A DNA stretch of 6,075 nucleotides from Prevotellaceae bacterium (GCA_031259655.1 JAIRLF010000094.1:1-6075); one strand, 5' to 3'; counted from the first letter of the stretch, positions 1-5,952 are shown. Notes: a model not told the origin generated them from the sequence alone. Numbers and translations are program-made.

Positions 1-210
1 TCGCTCGGCTGTCGATGGTATGGCAGACATCTGTACCGAATACCGGAACACTTGGCGAAAGCCGCATCGAAAGATATTCAAATTAAGGTGACTACGACGC
101 TGGGTAATTATTTCAAGTCTAACCCGCAAAACAAAACGGGTCACGGCTGGACACACGGACAGGCATGGCAACCGACAGGAATAGTCGGTCCGGTTATAGT
201 TAAGAGTTAA
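1..210 (+). CDS. C-terminal fragment of a probable glycoside hydrolase with a GH2-like sugar-binding domain
   Basis: An open frame enters at base 1 and ends at TAA 208-210, giving 69 residues with no start in the window. It reads WYGRHLYRIP near the beginning, then IQIKVTTTLGNYFKS, and ends TGIVGPVIVKS. The pattern of a short beta strand, an IxVxTTLxNY strand and a final GxxGPV strand resembles the C-terminal jelly-roll of large Bacteroidota glycosidases of the GH2 type or of GH106 alpha-L-rhamnosidases. That family assignment is from memory and the catalytic part is not visible, so substrate and mechanism cannot be stated. It lies on the same strand as the phosphatase-fucosidase operon but is separated from it by a minus-strand tRNA, so it is a different transcription unit. 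Its last codons run into a heptamer repeat, and a hairpin about 95 bases downstream can end its transcript. Confidence 0.7.
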   Translation, partial: SLGCRWYGRHLYRIPEHLAKAASKDIQIKVTTTLGNYFKSNPQNKTGHGWTHGQAWQPTGIVGPVIVKS

Positions 211-228
211 GAACTAAGAACTAAGAGT
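201..228. repeat. Four tandem heptamers overlapping a stop codon
   Basis: Four units of seven bases follow one another: TAAGAGT, TAAGAAC, TAAGAAC, TAAGAGT. The first unit supplies the last codons of the upstream gene and the second begins with its TAA stop. Adding or losing later units would not change the protein. Similar TAAGAACTAAGAAC strings are, from memory, common in Bacteroidota intergenic DNA; no function is implied. Confidence 0.75.
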
Positions 229-305
229 GGCTGACGCCGGCTGTTTCGTACCCGAAAGGTCATTTTTGGGGCTATTTTTTAGTTGAGGGACAAAATCTAT
301 AAATC

Positions 306-343
306 AAAAACGTCAATAATCTATTCTGATTATTAACGTTTTT
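306..343. terminator. Bidirectional terminator hairpin between the convergent glycosidase and tRNA-Leu
   Basis: The arms are 306-321 and 328-343 with a six-base loop. On the minus strand all 16 pairs form, one of them G-U, and the outer five are A-T so the stem runs into a T tract, as expected for an intrinsic terminator just after the tRNA 3' end. On the plus strand one pair becomes an A-C mismatch but TTTTTGTTTT follows, so it could also end the upstream glycosidase transcript. Its position between two convergent genes supports the dual role. Confidence 0.75.
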
Positions 344-349
344 GTTTTG

Positions 350-433
350 TACCCGGAGTCGGGATCGAACCGACACGGAGTTTAATCCACTGGTGTTTGA
401 GACCAGCGCGTCTACCAATTCCGCCATCCGGGC
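350..433 (-). tRNA. tRNA-Leu (anticodon CAA)
   Basis: On the minus strand the gene begins GCCCGGATGGCGGAATTGG and ends with acceptor strand TCCGGGT and discriminator A. The seven-pair acceptor stem closes with one G-T wobble. The anticodon stem CTGGT/ACCAG encloses the loop CTCAAAC, placing CAA at positions 34-36, which reads UUG leucine codons. The T-arm shows GGTTCGATCCC, and the 84-base length with a long variable arm fits a class II leucine tRNA. The 3' CCA is not encoded: ACAAAAC follows instead, so CCA must be added enzymatically. It has its own promoter upstream and a terminator hairpin a few bases downstream, so it appears to be a single-gene unit. Confidence 0.97.
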
Positions 434-450
434 TTTCTGATTTGGCGGTG

Positions 451-480
451 CAAAGGTAGTTATTTGTTTTATTACTGCAA
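451..480 (-). promoter_or_regulatory. Bacteroidota-type promoter for tRNA-Leu
   Basis: Read on the minus strand, TACCTTTG (458-451) matches the -7 consensus TAnnTTTG, and TTG (480-478) stands at the -33 position with about 19 bases between. Transcription would begin roughly 10 bases before the mature tRNA 5' end at 433. Match to consensus and distance to the tRNA are both good. Confidence 0.8.
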
Positions 481-604
481 TACTTTTTTCGAAAAATTAT
501 GCAACTTTCGATATAACGACGTGATTATAAGCCGCCTATTTTTCATCGCAGGAAATTAAAAAACGGTCAGTATCAGCGTTTAAAACCCTCAGAAAATAAT
601 TTAT

Positions 605-635
605 TTTGCATGTTTTATTAAAAAGACTAACTTTG
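605..635 (+). promoter_or_regulatory. Bacteroidota-type promoter for the phosphatase-fucosidase-permease operon
   Basis: TTTG at 605-608 and TAACTTTG at 628-635 are exact matches to the -33 and -7 elements, with a 19-base spacer. The expected transcription start is near 641, leaving a leader of only about 17 bases before the ATG at 658. Such a short leader leaves no room for a riboswitch or attenuator, so control, if any, must act at initiation. No clear operator palindrome is visible around it. Confidence 0.85.
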
Positions 636-657
636 CGCGGACTTAGTATAAATTATA

Positions 658-2307
658 ATGGTAAAAAAGAATATAATATTTGTATTAATAACGTTCATAT
701 TTGTATTTAGCGGATATGGTCAAGATAAGAGAGTTAAGAACGTGATACTGATGATTCCCGACGGGACTTCGTGGGCTACGGTGTCGTCGGCGCGCTGGTA
801 TCAGAGGTATCTGCATCCGGAAAAACCGAATTTGTATTTAGATCCTTATTTGTGCGGGTCGGTATTGACATATTCGTCGAATGCGCCGATTGGCGATTCG
901 GCGCCAACGACTTCGTGTTTCATGACAGGAGTTCCAAGTCGTGCCGGTTACGTCGCTACTTATCCTCCGGCAGACCCGAAAAACGATATTATCCCCTTAG
1001 ATTCGACTATGGCATATCAGCCTTTGATGACCGTTTTGGAGGCAGCCAAAATTTTCCACAAAATGTCTACAGGATTGGTGTTTACATGCGAATTTCCACA
1101 TGCCACGCCTGCCGACTGTTCCGCTCACAGTTACGACCGCGGTAAATACAAATGGATTGCGCCGCAAATGGTTCACAACAACATCGACGTATTGATAGGC
1201 GGAGGCGTCAAACATCTTAATGACAAATGTAAAGATTATCTTGCAAAAGAAGGATATGGAATTTATTTAAACGATATTGACGGATTCCGTTCGCATAAAG
1301 GCAATAAGATGTGGAGTTTATTCCGTGACGACGACATGCCTTACGACCTCGACCGCGACGAAAAACTCTACCCTTCGTTAGCCGAAATGACTGAGAAAGC
1401 AATCGAAAAACTTTCGAAAAACGAAAACGGATTTTTCCTGATGGTCGAAGGCAGCAAAGTCGATTGGGCGGCGCATGCAAACGACCCGATAGCAATGATT
1501 ACCGACATGCTTGCATTCGACGAAGCATTCGGCGTGGCTGTCGATTTCGCTAAGAAAAATGGCGAAACAGTCGTCATTGCCGTTCCCGACCATGGAAACA
1601 GCGGAATCAGCATCGGAACAGAACGTTGTCCCAACTATGGGAAACTCACGAAAGACGATTTGTTCAAAAATGTTTCTAAATTTAAAATCACGGCGGAATC
1701 ATTAGTCGAGATATTGAAAAACACCGAAAGCAGTGAAATTAAGAATACAGTCAAACAATACACAGACATCGATTTGACCGATAATGAACTGACTAAAATA
1801 TTATCGTCGAAAGACTATAAAAAAAGCGCTTTGACCGCCGAAGAACGAATGAAAGGAACAAGTATTAAAAAGATTATTACCGAAATACTTAACGGACACA
1901 CCTGTTTCGGATTTACCACCGGAGGACATACCGGCGAAGAAGTGTTTTTGGCAGTGTATGCCCCCGAAAACACTTTCAGACCCGAAGGTTTCATTACAAA
2001 CATCGAACTCAACAAATACATGTCGGATATATTGAAAATCGGTAATCTAAAAGAACATACCGCCGCTTATTTTGCAAAACACACCGAAGTTTTCAAAGAT
2101 TTCAAATGGAAAATCAAAAAAGAAGACAAAAAATTCCCTGTGCTGGAAGTCGAAAGCGCCGATGCAAAAAACAAATTGACGGTAAGTTCCTGTTCGAATA
2201 TTGCCCTGCTCAACGGCAAGGAAATCAGGCTTAATTCGGTAGCAGTGTATTTCGACACGACAAATACGTTTTATTTGCCGGAATCATTACGTGAAATATT
2301 TAAATAA
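658..2307 (+). CDS. Secreted alkaline phosphatase, PhoA family
   Basis: A 549-residue phosphate monoesterase of the PhoA superfamily. Residues 1-22 form a Sec signal peptide ending near GYGQ, with no lipobox cysteine, so the enzyme is probably periplasmic. Expected active-site residues can be placed by motif and spacing against E. coli PhoA: D35 (IPDG), nucleophile S81 (GDSAPTTS), T150, R161, E264, D269 and H273 (VEGSKVDWAAH), D311-H312 (PDHG) and H424 (GGHTG). All Zn and Mg ligands are thus present. E. coli D153 and K328 correspond to H148 and W270, the His/Trp pair known from some marine and cold-adapted phosphatases. Residues 317-413 form a charged insertion before the last His ligand, and about 470-549 a small C-terminal beta-rich extension of unknown role. 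The start follows the promoter by 22 bases; no Shine-Dalgarno is seen. First gene of the operon. The natural substrate is unknown. Confidence 0.93.
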   Translation: MVKKNIIFVLITFIFVFSGYGQDKRVKNVILMIPDGTSWATVSSARWYQRYLHPEKPNLYLDPYLCGSVLTYSSNAPIGDSAPTTSCFMTGVPSRAGYVATYPPADPKNDIIPLDSTMAYQPLMTVLEAAKIFHKMSTGLVFTCEFPHATPADCSAHSYDRGKYKWIAPQMVHNNIDVLIGGGVKHLNDKCKDYLAKEGYGIYLNDIDGFRSHKGNKMWSLFRDDDMPYDLDRDEKLYPSLAEMTEKAIEKLSKNENGFFLMVEGSKVDWAAHANDPIAMITDMLAFDEAFGVAVDFAKKNGETVVIAVPDHGNSGISIGTERCPNYGKLTKDDLFKNVSKFKITAESLVEILKNTESSEIKNTVKQYTDIDLTDNELTKILSSKDYKKSALTAEERMKGTSIKKIITEILNGHTCFGFTTGGHTGEEVFLAVYAPENTFRPEGFITNIELNKYMSDILKIGNLKEHTAAYFAKHTEVFKDFKWKIKKEDKKFPVLEVESADAKNKLTVSSCSNIALLNGKEIRLNSVAVYFDTTNTFYLPESLREIFK

Positions 2308-2325
2308 TTTTTAAAATAAATAATA

Positions 2326-3666
2326 ATGAAAAGAGTATTTTTATTTTTTCTGATAATCGCTGGTTTTAACAGTGCATTCAGTCAATCGGTAGAAACGCCA
2401 TCATGGGCGAAAGAGACCAAAGAACAAAAAGCAAAACGGCTTGAATGGTGGAGACACGACCGTTTCGGAATGTTTATCCACTGGGGTATTTACGCTTTGC
2501 CCGCACGGCACGAATGGGTTAAGCATAACGAACGAATATCGAACGAAAATTATCAAAAGTATTTTGACAATTTCGACCCCGATTTGTATAACCCCGCCGA
2601 ATGGGCAAAAAAAGCAAAAGACGCCGGTATGAAATATGCCGTGCTGACAACAAAACATCATGACGGATTTTGCCTGTGGGATTCGAAATACACTGACTAT
2701 AAGGCAACCAACACGTCTTGTGGTAAAGATTTGATCAAACCGTTTGTCGACGCTTTCAGAGCCGAAGGAATACGGGTGGGATTCTATTATTCGCTGATAG
2801 ACTGGCATCATCCTCATTTTCCATACGATAGAATACATCCCAACAGACCCGACGATGCCAATGAACTGGCAAAAGCAAACGAAAAAAGAGATATTAAGAT
2901 TTATCAGCAGTATATGAAGGATCAGTTGACCGAAATATTAAGCAATTACGGTCAAATCGATGAGTTGTTCCTCGATTTTTCATATCCGGGCGAAAACGGT
3001 AAAGGACATAAGGACTGGGATTCCGAAAATCTGATTAAACTGATTCGTTCGCTTCAACCTCAAATCATTATCGACGACCGCGCCGACCTGAAAAATACAA
3101 CTTGGGGCTGGGATTATGTTACTCCCGAACAGTCCATTCCAAAAGAATGGCCTTCCGAAAACGGAGTACGCCTGCCATGGGAAGTTTGTCACACATTTTC
3201 CGGCTCGTGGGGATACTATCGCGACGAACATACGTGGAAAAGCGTACATCAATTGCTTTCGATACTTATCGAATCCGTAAGCAAGGGAGGAAACTTGCTG
3301 TTGAATGTCGGTCCCACAGCCAGAGGAACTTTCGACGACAGAGCAAACGACCGGCTCGATGGAATTGCAAAATGGATGAAATTTCACAGCCGTTCTATCT
3401 ATGGCTGTACACAGGCGCCGGACGAATACAAAGTCCCGGAAAAGTGTCTGTTGACATACAATCCTGAAACTAAACGCCTGTATCTGCATCTGCTCGAATG
3501 GACGGTACCGTCGTTGCCGGGGTATGCCGATAAAATCAAATACATTCAATTCTTAAACGACGCATCAGAAATAAGATACAGTGTAACGGATAATGATGTT
3601 ATATTGACACTTCCGGAACAGCGTCCGAATGTCGAAATTCCCGTTATTGAATTATTTCTCAAATAA
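2326..3666 (+). CDS. Secreted alpha-L-fucosidase, glycoside hydrolase family 29
   Basis: A 446-residue retaining exo-fucosidase that releases L-fucose from non-reducing ends of glycans. Residues 1-20 are a Sec signal peptide (cleavage near FSQ) with no lipobox, so it should be periplasmic. The catalytic barrel spans roughly 25-345 and carries the GH29 hallmarks: RFGMFIHWG (46-54), the fucose-binding HHDGF (111-115), GFYYSLIDWH (152-161), and the nucleophile D217 in ELFLDFS. The acid/base is less conserved in GH29; E268 (TPEQ) and E286 (WEVCH, just before GSWGYY) are the candidates and I cannot choose between them. Residues from about 350 form the usual C-terminal beta-sandwich. Length is normal. 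It begins 18 bases after the phosphatase stop and ends 21 bases before the fucose permease, which strongly supports a fucose-directed role. Linkage preference cannot be read from sequence. Confidence 0.95.
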   Translation: MKRVFLFFLIIAGFNSAFSQSVETPSWAKETKEQKAKRLEWWRHDRFGMFIHWGIYALPARHEWVKHNERISNENYQKYFDNFDPDLYNPAEWAKKAKDAGMKYAVLTTKHHDGFCLWDSKYTDYKATNTSCGKDLIKPFVDAFRAEGIRVGFYYSLIDWHHPHFPYDRIHPNRPDDANELAKANEKRDIKIYQQYMKDQLTEILSNYGQIDELFLDFSYPGENGKGHKDWDSENLIKLIRSLQPQIIIDDRADLKNTTWGWDYVTPEQSIPKEWPSENGVRLPWEVCHTFSGSWGYYRDEHTWKSVHQLLSILIESVSKGGNLLLNVGPTARGTFDDRANDRLDGIAKWMKFHSRSIYGCTQAPDEYKVPEKCLLTYNPETKRLYLHLLEWTVPSLPGYADKIKYIQFLNDASEIRYSVTDNDVILTLPEQRPNVEIPVIELFLK

Positions 3667-3687
3667 ATATTTTTAATAATAAAGAAT

Positions 3688-5022
3688 ATGAGTACGAACG
3701 ACCCAAAAAATAAACAAAGCGGCTCGCTGTTCAAACTGAACGGGCAAAATTATCTTTTTCCCTTCATTCTGATTACTTCCCTTTTCGCGTTGTGGGGATT
3801 TGCCAACGACATCACGAATCCAATGGTTGCAGCGTTCAAAAACATTCTGCTGATTTCGAATTTCGAAAGTTCGCTGGTACAGTTCGCTTTTTACGGCGGG
3901 TACTGTTTTATGGCGATTCCTGCCGCTCTGTTTATCAGAAAATACAATTATAAAAAAGGTATCCTCGTCGGGCTTGGCTTATATTCCGTAGGTTGCTTTT
4001 TGTTTATTCCTGCCGGTAATGCAATGCTTTTCTGGGCATTCCTTGTCGCTTATTTTGTGATGACTTGCGGACTGGCTTTTCTCGAAACGACATCCAACCC
4101 TTACATTCTTTCGCTGGGACCCGACGAAAGCGCAACACGGCGTCTCAATTTTGCTCAGGCGTTTAACCCTATCGGCTCATTGACGGGAATGTTGATCGCC
4201 AAAGAGTTTATCCTCGCACGTCTGGACAAGGCAACCGAAGCCGAACGGCTTGTATTGCAAAACACTGACCCCGCAGCATTGACTCAAATACAACAAACAG
4301 ACCTCGATACGGTCAGTTTGCCGTACCTGCTGCTTGGAGGCGTGGTATTTTGTTTTTTCATTATGTTTTTTGTCGCGAAACTGCCAAAAATTGTTTCCGC
4401 CGATTCGGGTGTCTATACTGTCGGACAGACAGTCAGAAATCTGTTGAACAACAAGCGTTATGTTTTTTCGGTTGTAGCACAGGCTTTTTATGTCGGCGTA
4501 CAAATTATGGTTTGGACATTTATAATTCAATATGCAGAAGCGGAACTTGGCATGGCAAAGGCTACTGCTCAGGGATATAATATGATAGCAATGGGTATAT
4601 TTGTGTCGAGCCGTTTCATCTGTACGTTTTTGCTGAAATATTTCAAACCGAGTGTATTGTTGACAACGCTTGCTATCGGTGGCGGAACGTTTACGCTGGG
4701 CGCTATTTTCATTCACGGAATAGTCGGATTGTATTCAATTGTAGCAATTTCGGCATGTATGTCGCTGATGTTCCCGACAATATACGGTATTGCGTTGAAG
4801 GGAATGGGCGACGAAGCAAAACTTGCTTCGGCAGGATTGATACTTGCTATCGGCGGCGGTTGCGTGATGCCTCCATTACAGGGATTGCTGATAGATAAGG
4901 CTCACTGGTTCGGCACTTGGTTATCGTCGGTACGCGTTTCGTTTGTCTTGCCTTTGATTTGTTTTATTGTCATCGCCTATTTTGGGTACTGGGTATATCG
5001 CAACAGTCAAAAAAGCATGTAA
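3688..5022 (+). CDS. fucP: L-fucose:proton symporter, FHS family of the major facilitator superfamily
   Basis: A 444-residue inner-membrane transporter, close in length to E. coli FucP (438), with about 12 hydrophobic segments arranged as two sixes around a loop near 231-262. It should import L-fucose freed by the fucosidase encoded just upstream. Family motifs are clear: LFALWGFAND (32-41), FLETTSNP (131-138) containing E133, the counterpart of E. coli E135, and RLNFAQAFNPIGS (152-164), whose Q157 and N160 match Q159 and N162. The alignment recalled from E. coli FucP is gap-free here with an offset of two. It places N44 where E. coli has the essential D46, while an acid occurs five residues earlier at D41. 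The start at 3688 precedes a polar N-terminal tail and TM1. The fucosidase next door supports fucose over glucose or galactose, which other FHS members carry. Last gene of the operon. Confidence 0.88.
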   Translation: MSTNDPKNKQSGSLFKLNGQNYLFPFILITSLFALWGFANDITNPMVAAFKNILLISNFESSLVQFAFYGGYCFMAIPAALFIRKYNYKKGILVGLGLYSVGCFLFIPAGNAMLFWAFLVAYFVMTCGLAFLETTSNPYILSLGPDESATRRLNFAQAFNPIGSLTGMLIAKEFILARLDKATEAERLVLQNTDPAALTQIQQTDLDTVSLPYLLLGGVVFCFFIMFFVAKLPKIVSADSGVYTVGQTVRNLLNNKRYVFSVVAQAFYVGVQIMVWTFIIQYAEAELGMAKATAQGYNMIAMGIFVSSRFICTFLLKYFKPSVLLTTLAIGGGTFTLGAIFIHGIVGLYSIVAISACMSLMFPTIYGIALKGMGDEAKLASAGLILAIGGGCVMPPLQGLLIDKAHWFGTWLSSVRVSFVLPLICFIVIAYFGYWVYRNSQKSM

Positions 5023-5038
5023 ATAAAAAAAATATTTG

Positions 5039-5060
5039 TTCTGTTAGCGTTGTAACAGAA
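5039..5060. other. Small hairpin just after fucP
   Basis: An 8-base inverted repeat (TTCTGTTA / TAACAGAA) with a six-base loop begins 17 bases after the fucP stop. It follows an A-rich run. It may help protect the transcript 3' end or act with the stronger hairpin downstream; alone it is too weak to call a terminator. Confidence 0.45.
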
Positions 5061-5071
5061 TACGTTTCATA

Positions 5072-5109
5072 GATAAAGCCGGCGACTATATAAATTCGCC
5101 GGCTTTATC
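5072..5109 (+). terminator. Probable terminator of the fucose operon
   Basis: Perfect 14-bp arms at 5072-5085 and 5096-5109 enclose a 10-base A/T-rich loop. The core CGCCGGC pairing is the most G/C-rich stretch nearby, and it lies 50 bases after the last gene of the operon. The stem ends in a CTTTATC arm rather than a clean T tract, so efficiency as an intrinsic terminator is uncertain. Confidence 0.65.
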
Positions 5110-5160
5110 GTAACTGTATGTTTTACGGGTGTAGTTGGGAGTAAAAAGAGGTCGCTGCCT

Positions 5161-5235
5161 GTCTGAATCAGAATTTGCAGACATTGACCTTGTGTTTTTT
5201 TACCCTTTTTCTTGTGTCTGAATCAGAATTTTCAG
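5161..5235. repeat. 20-base direct repeat, two copies
   Basis: GTCTGAATCAGAATTTGCAG at 5161-5180 recurs at 5216-5235 with a single G to T change. The second copy is the left arm of the long inverted repeat that follows; the first stands alone without a matching right arm. This looks like a partial duplication of a palindromic element. Confidence 0.8.
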
Positions 5236-5298
5236 AATTATAGAATGAACAGAATTCTGTTTAATTCTAAAATTCTGTAAATTCTGATCCTGATTCTG
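5218..5298. repeat. Long imperfect A/T-rich inverted repeat
   Basis: The sequence folds around the perfect palindrome CAGAATTCTG (5250-5259). The left arm (5218-5254) and right arm (5255-5298) are imperfect reverse complements, with outer ends CTGAATCA and TGATTCTG and a repeated internal word CAGAATT / AATTCTG. The right arm is seven bases longer. Repeats of this type, built on oscillating AGAATT or AGGATT words, are in my recollection frequent between Bacteroidota genes; I cannot name a family. Confidence 0.75.
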
Positions 5299-5317
5299 CG
5301 GGGAGATGCTGTTCAAA

Positions 5318-5344
5318 AGTCGCGCAGCGACGATACTTTATTAA
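5318..5344 (+). repeat. 27-base hairpin module, copy 1
   Basis: A five-pair hairpin GTCGC-GCA-GCGAC (5319-5331) is followed by GATACTTTATTAA. It matches copy 2 at 5387-5413 in 24 of 27 positions. Two of the three differences are the two sides of one base pair in the stem, so pairing is kept. Confidence 0.8.
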
Positions 5345-5364
5345 CCGTATGCTTTAGCATACGG
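5345..5364. repeat. Perfect 9-bp hairpin between the two modules
   Basis: CCGTATGCT and AGCATACGG pair perfectly around a two-base loop (9-bp arms, 5345-5353 and 5356-5364). It lies immediately after module copy 1. With so tight a loop it may matter as a DNA palindrome rather than as an RNA hairpin. Confidence 0.75.
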
Positions 5365-5386
5365 ATTATCAATCACATACCCGTCA

Positions 5387-5441
5387 AGTCCCGCAGGGAC
5401 GACACTTTATTAATTGCTTGATAAAGTGTCGTCCCTGCGGG
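5387..5441. repeat. 27-base module copy 2 fused to its own inverted copy: perfect 21-bp hairpin
   Basis: Copy 2 of the module occupies 5387-5413, with hairpin GTCCC-GCA-GGGAC followed by GACACTTTATTAA. Its bases 5390-5410 are the exact reverse complement of 5421-5441, giving a perfect 21-bp stem with a 10-base loop. The small hairpin inside each arm competes with the large one, as in cruciform-prone elements. A strong terminator is an alternative reading, but no T tract follows on either side and no gene lies next to it. Confidence 0.85.
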
Positions 5442-5568
5442 TAGGTTGTGCAAAACCATTAGATTTTTATGATGATTTTTTGTTGTAAAAATTCTGTTGA
5501 ACTTCCTTTGTATGTAACATACACATAAGAAAATCATATAAGAAAACTGAAAAAAACGGAAGATTGTG

Positions 5569-5585
5569 AATCTCCTACGGAGATT
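5569..5585. repeat. 7-bp hairpin with three-base loop
   Basis: AATCTCC and GGAGATT pair perfectly around TAC. On the plus strand TTTT follows within the stem-tail junction, so it resembles a small terminator, but no gene is positioned to use it. Confidence 0.6.
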
Positions 5586-5623
5586 TTTGGATTGTTTGTA
5601 ATCTTGTTTTCTATTGATATGAA

Positions 5624-5657
5624 TGCCCTCACGGGCAATGCAGGGGCAAGCCCCTGC
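5624..5657. repeat. Two adjacent G/C-rich hairpins
   Basis: TGCCC/GGGCA (5624-5637) encloses a four-base loop, and two bases later GCAGGGGC/GCCCCTGC (5640-5657) forms an 8-bp perfect stem with a two-base loop. They are the G/C-richest spots in an A/T-rich stretch, in keeping with small palindromic intergenic elements. Confidence 0.65.
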
Positions 5658-5685
5658 TTCTGTCGGATTTATTAAATAAAAAGGG

Positions 5686-5702
5686 AATTTTATCGTACAC
5701 CC
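5686..5702 (+). repeat. 17-base direct repeat, copy 1
   Basis: AATTTTATCGTACACCC here recurs at 5849-5865 with one change (A to G at the seventh base). The 163-base spacing and lack of similarity in the flanks suggest two anchor copies of a short motif rather than a long duplication. Confidence 0.65.
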
Positions 5703-5744
5703 TCCGTGTTTTGTTTCCAATCCTTCTCAAAAATCCTTTCAATA

Positions 5745-5785
5745 CGTCATGCATTTTCCAAAACGGAAGACTTCCGAAAATGACG
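5745..5785. repeat. Imperfect 41-base inverted repeat with an inner perfect hairpin
   Basis: CGTCA at 5745 and TTTTC ending at 5758 together match the reverse complement of GAAAATGACG (5776-5785), apart from four extra bases in the left arm. Inside lies CGGAAG-A-CTTCCG (5764-5776). The inner and outer pairings share one base, so they partly exclude each other. Confidence 0.55.
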
Positions 5786-5848
5786 GCGGAAAAAAGCAAA
5801 GAGCAGAAGAATTATTTTTCATAGCGCCTCAAAAAAAGATTTAGCCGA

Positions 5849-5865
5849 AATTTTGTCGTACACCC
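5849..5865 (+). repeat. 17-base direct repeat, copy 2
   Basis: AATTTTGTCGTACACCC matches 5686-5702 in 16 of 17 positions. What follows differs (GCTGAGCCGCAGG here, TCCGTGTTTTG there). Confidence 0.65.
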
Positions 5866-5921
5866 GCTGAGCCGCAGGAGCTAAAAAATCACACGATTTG
5901 TTATTCGCCGTAAATAAAATA

Positions 5922-5952
5922 TTCACATATACAAAAAATCTTTTTATCTTTG
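5922..5952 (+). promoter_or_regulatory. Promoter of the Tat-exported gene
   Basis: TATCTTTG at 5945-5952 is an exact match to TAnnTTTG. The upstream element is weaker: TTCA at 5922-5925, with a 19-base spacer. Transcription should begin near 5959, giving a leader of about 40 bases to the ATG at 5999. The leader is A/T-rich without a Shine-Dalgarno. Confidence 0.7.

Noticed and set aside
928..942. Sulfatase-like signature VPSR near the phosphatase nucleophile
   Set aside because: The sulfatase motif needs Cys or Ser two residues before the Pro to become formylglycine; here that residue is Gly (G91). The DSA nucleophile and the full PhoA ligand set identify a phosphatase.
2980..3549. A 189-codon minus-strand open frame opposite the fucosidase
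   Set aside because: It is antisense to the catalytic core of a clear GH29 gene, has no recognizable domain, and reflects the low stop frequency of the complementary strand.
4177..4716. A 179-codon minus-strand open frame opposite fucP
   Set aside because: It is antisense to conserved membrane segments of the permease, and its translation is polar, cysteine-rich and family-less.
5161..5441. Possible CRISPR array
   Set aside because: The direct repeats occur only twice, spacing differs between pairs, and the elements are inverted repeats of different sequence. There are no regular spacers and no cas genes.
5373..5720. A 115-codon minus-strand open frame
   Set aside because: It runs straight through the perfect 21-bp hairpin and the short G/C-rich hairpins. 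Its translation, with stretches such as LPAGTTLYQ and EAGACPC, is simply those repeats read as codons, and there is no promoter or domain.
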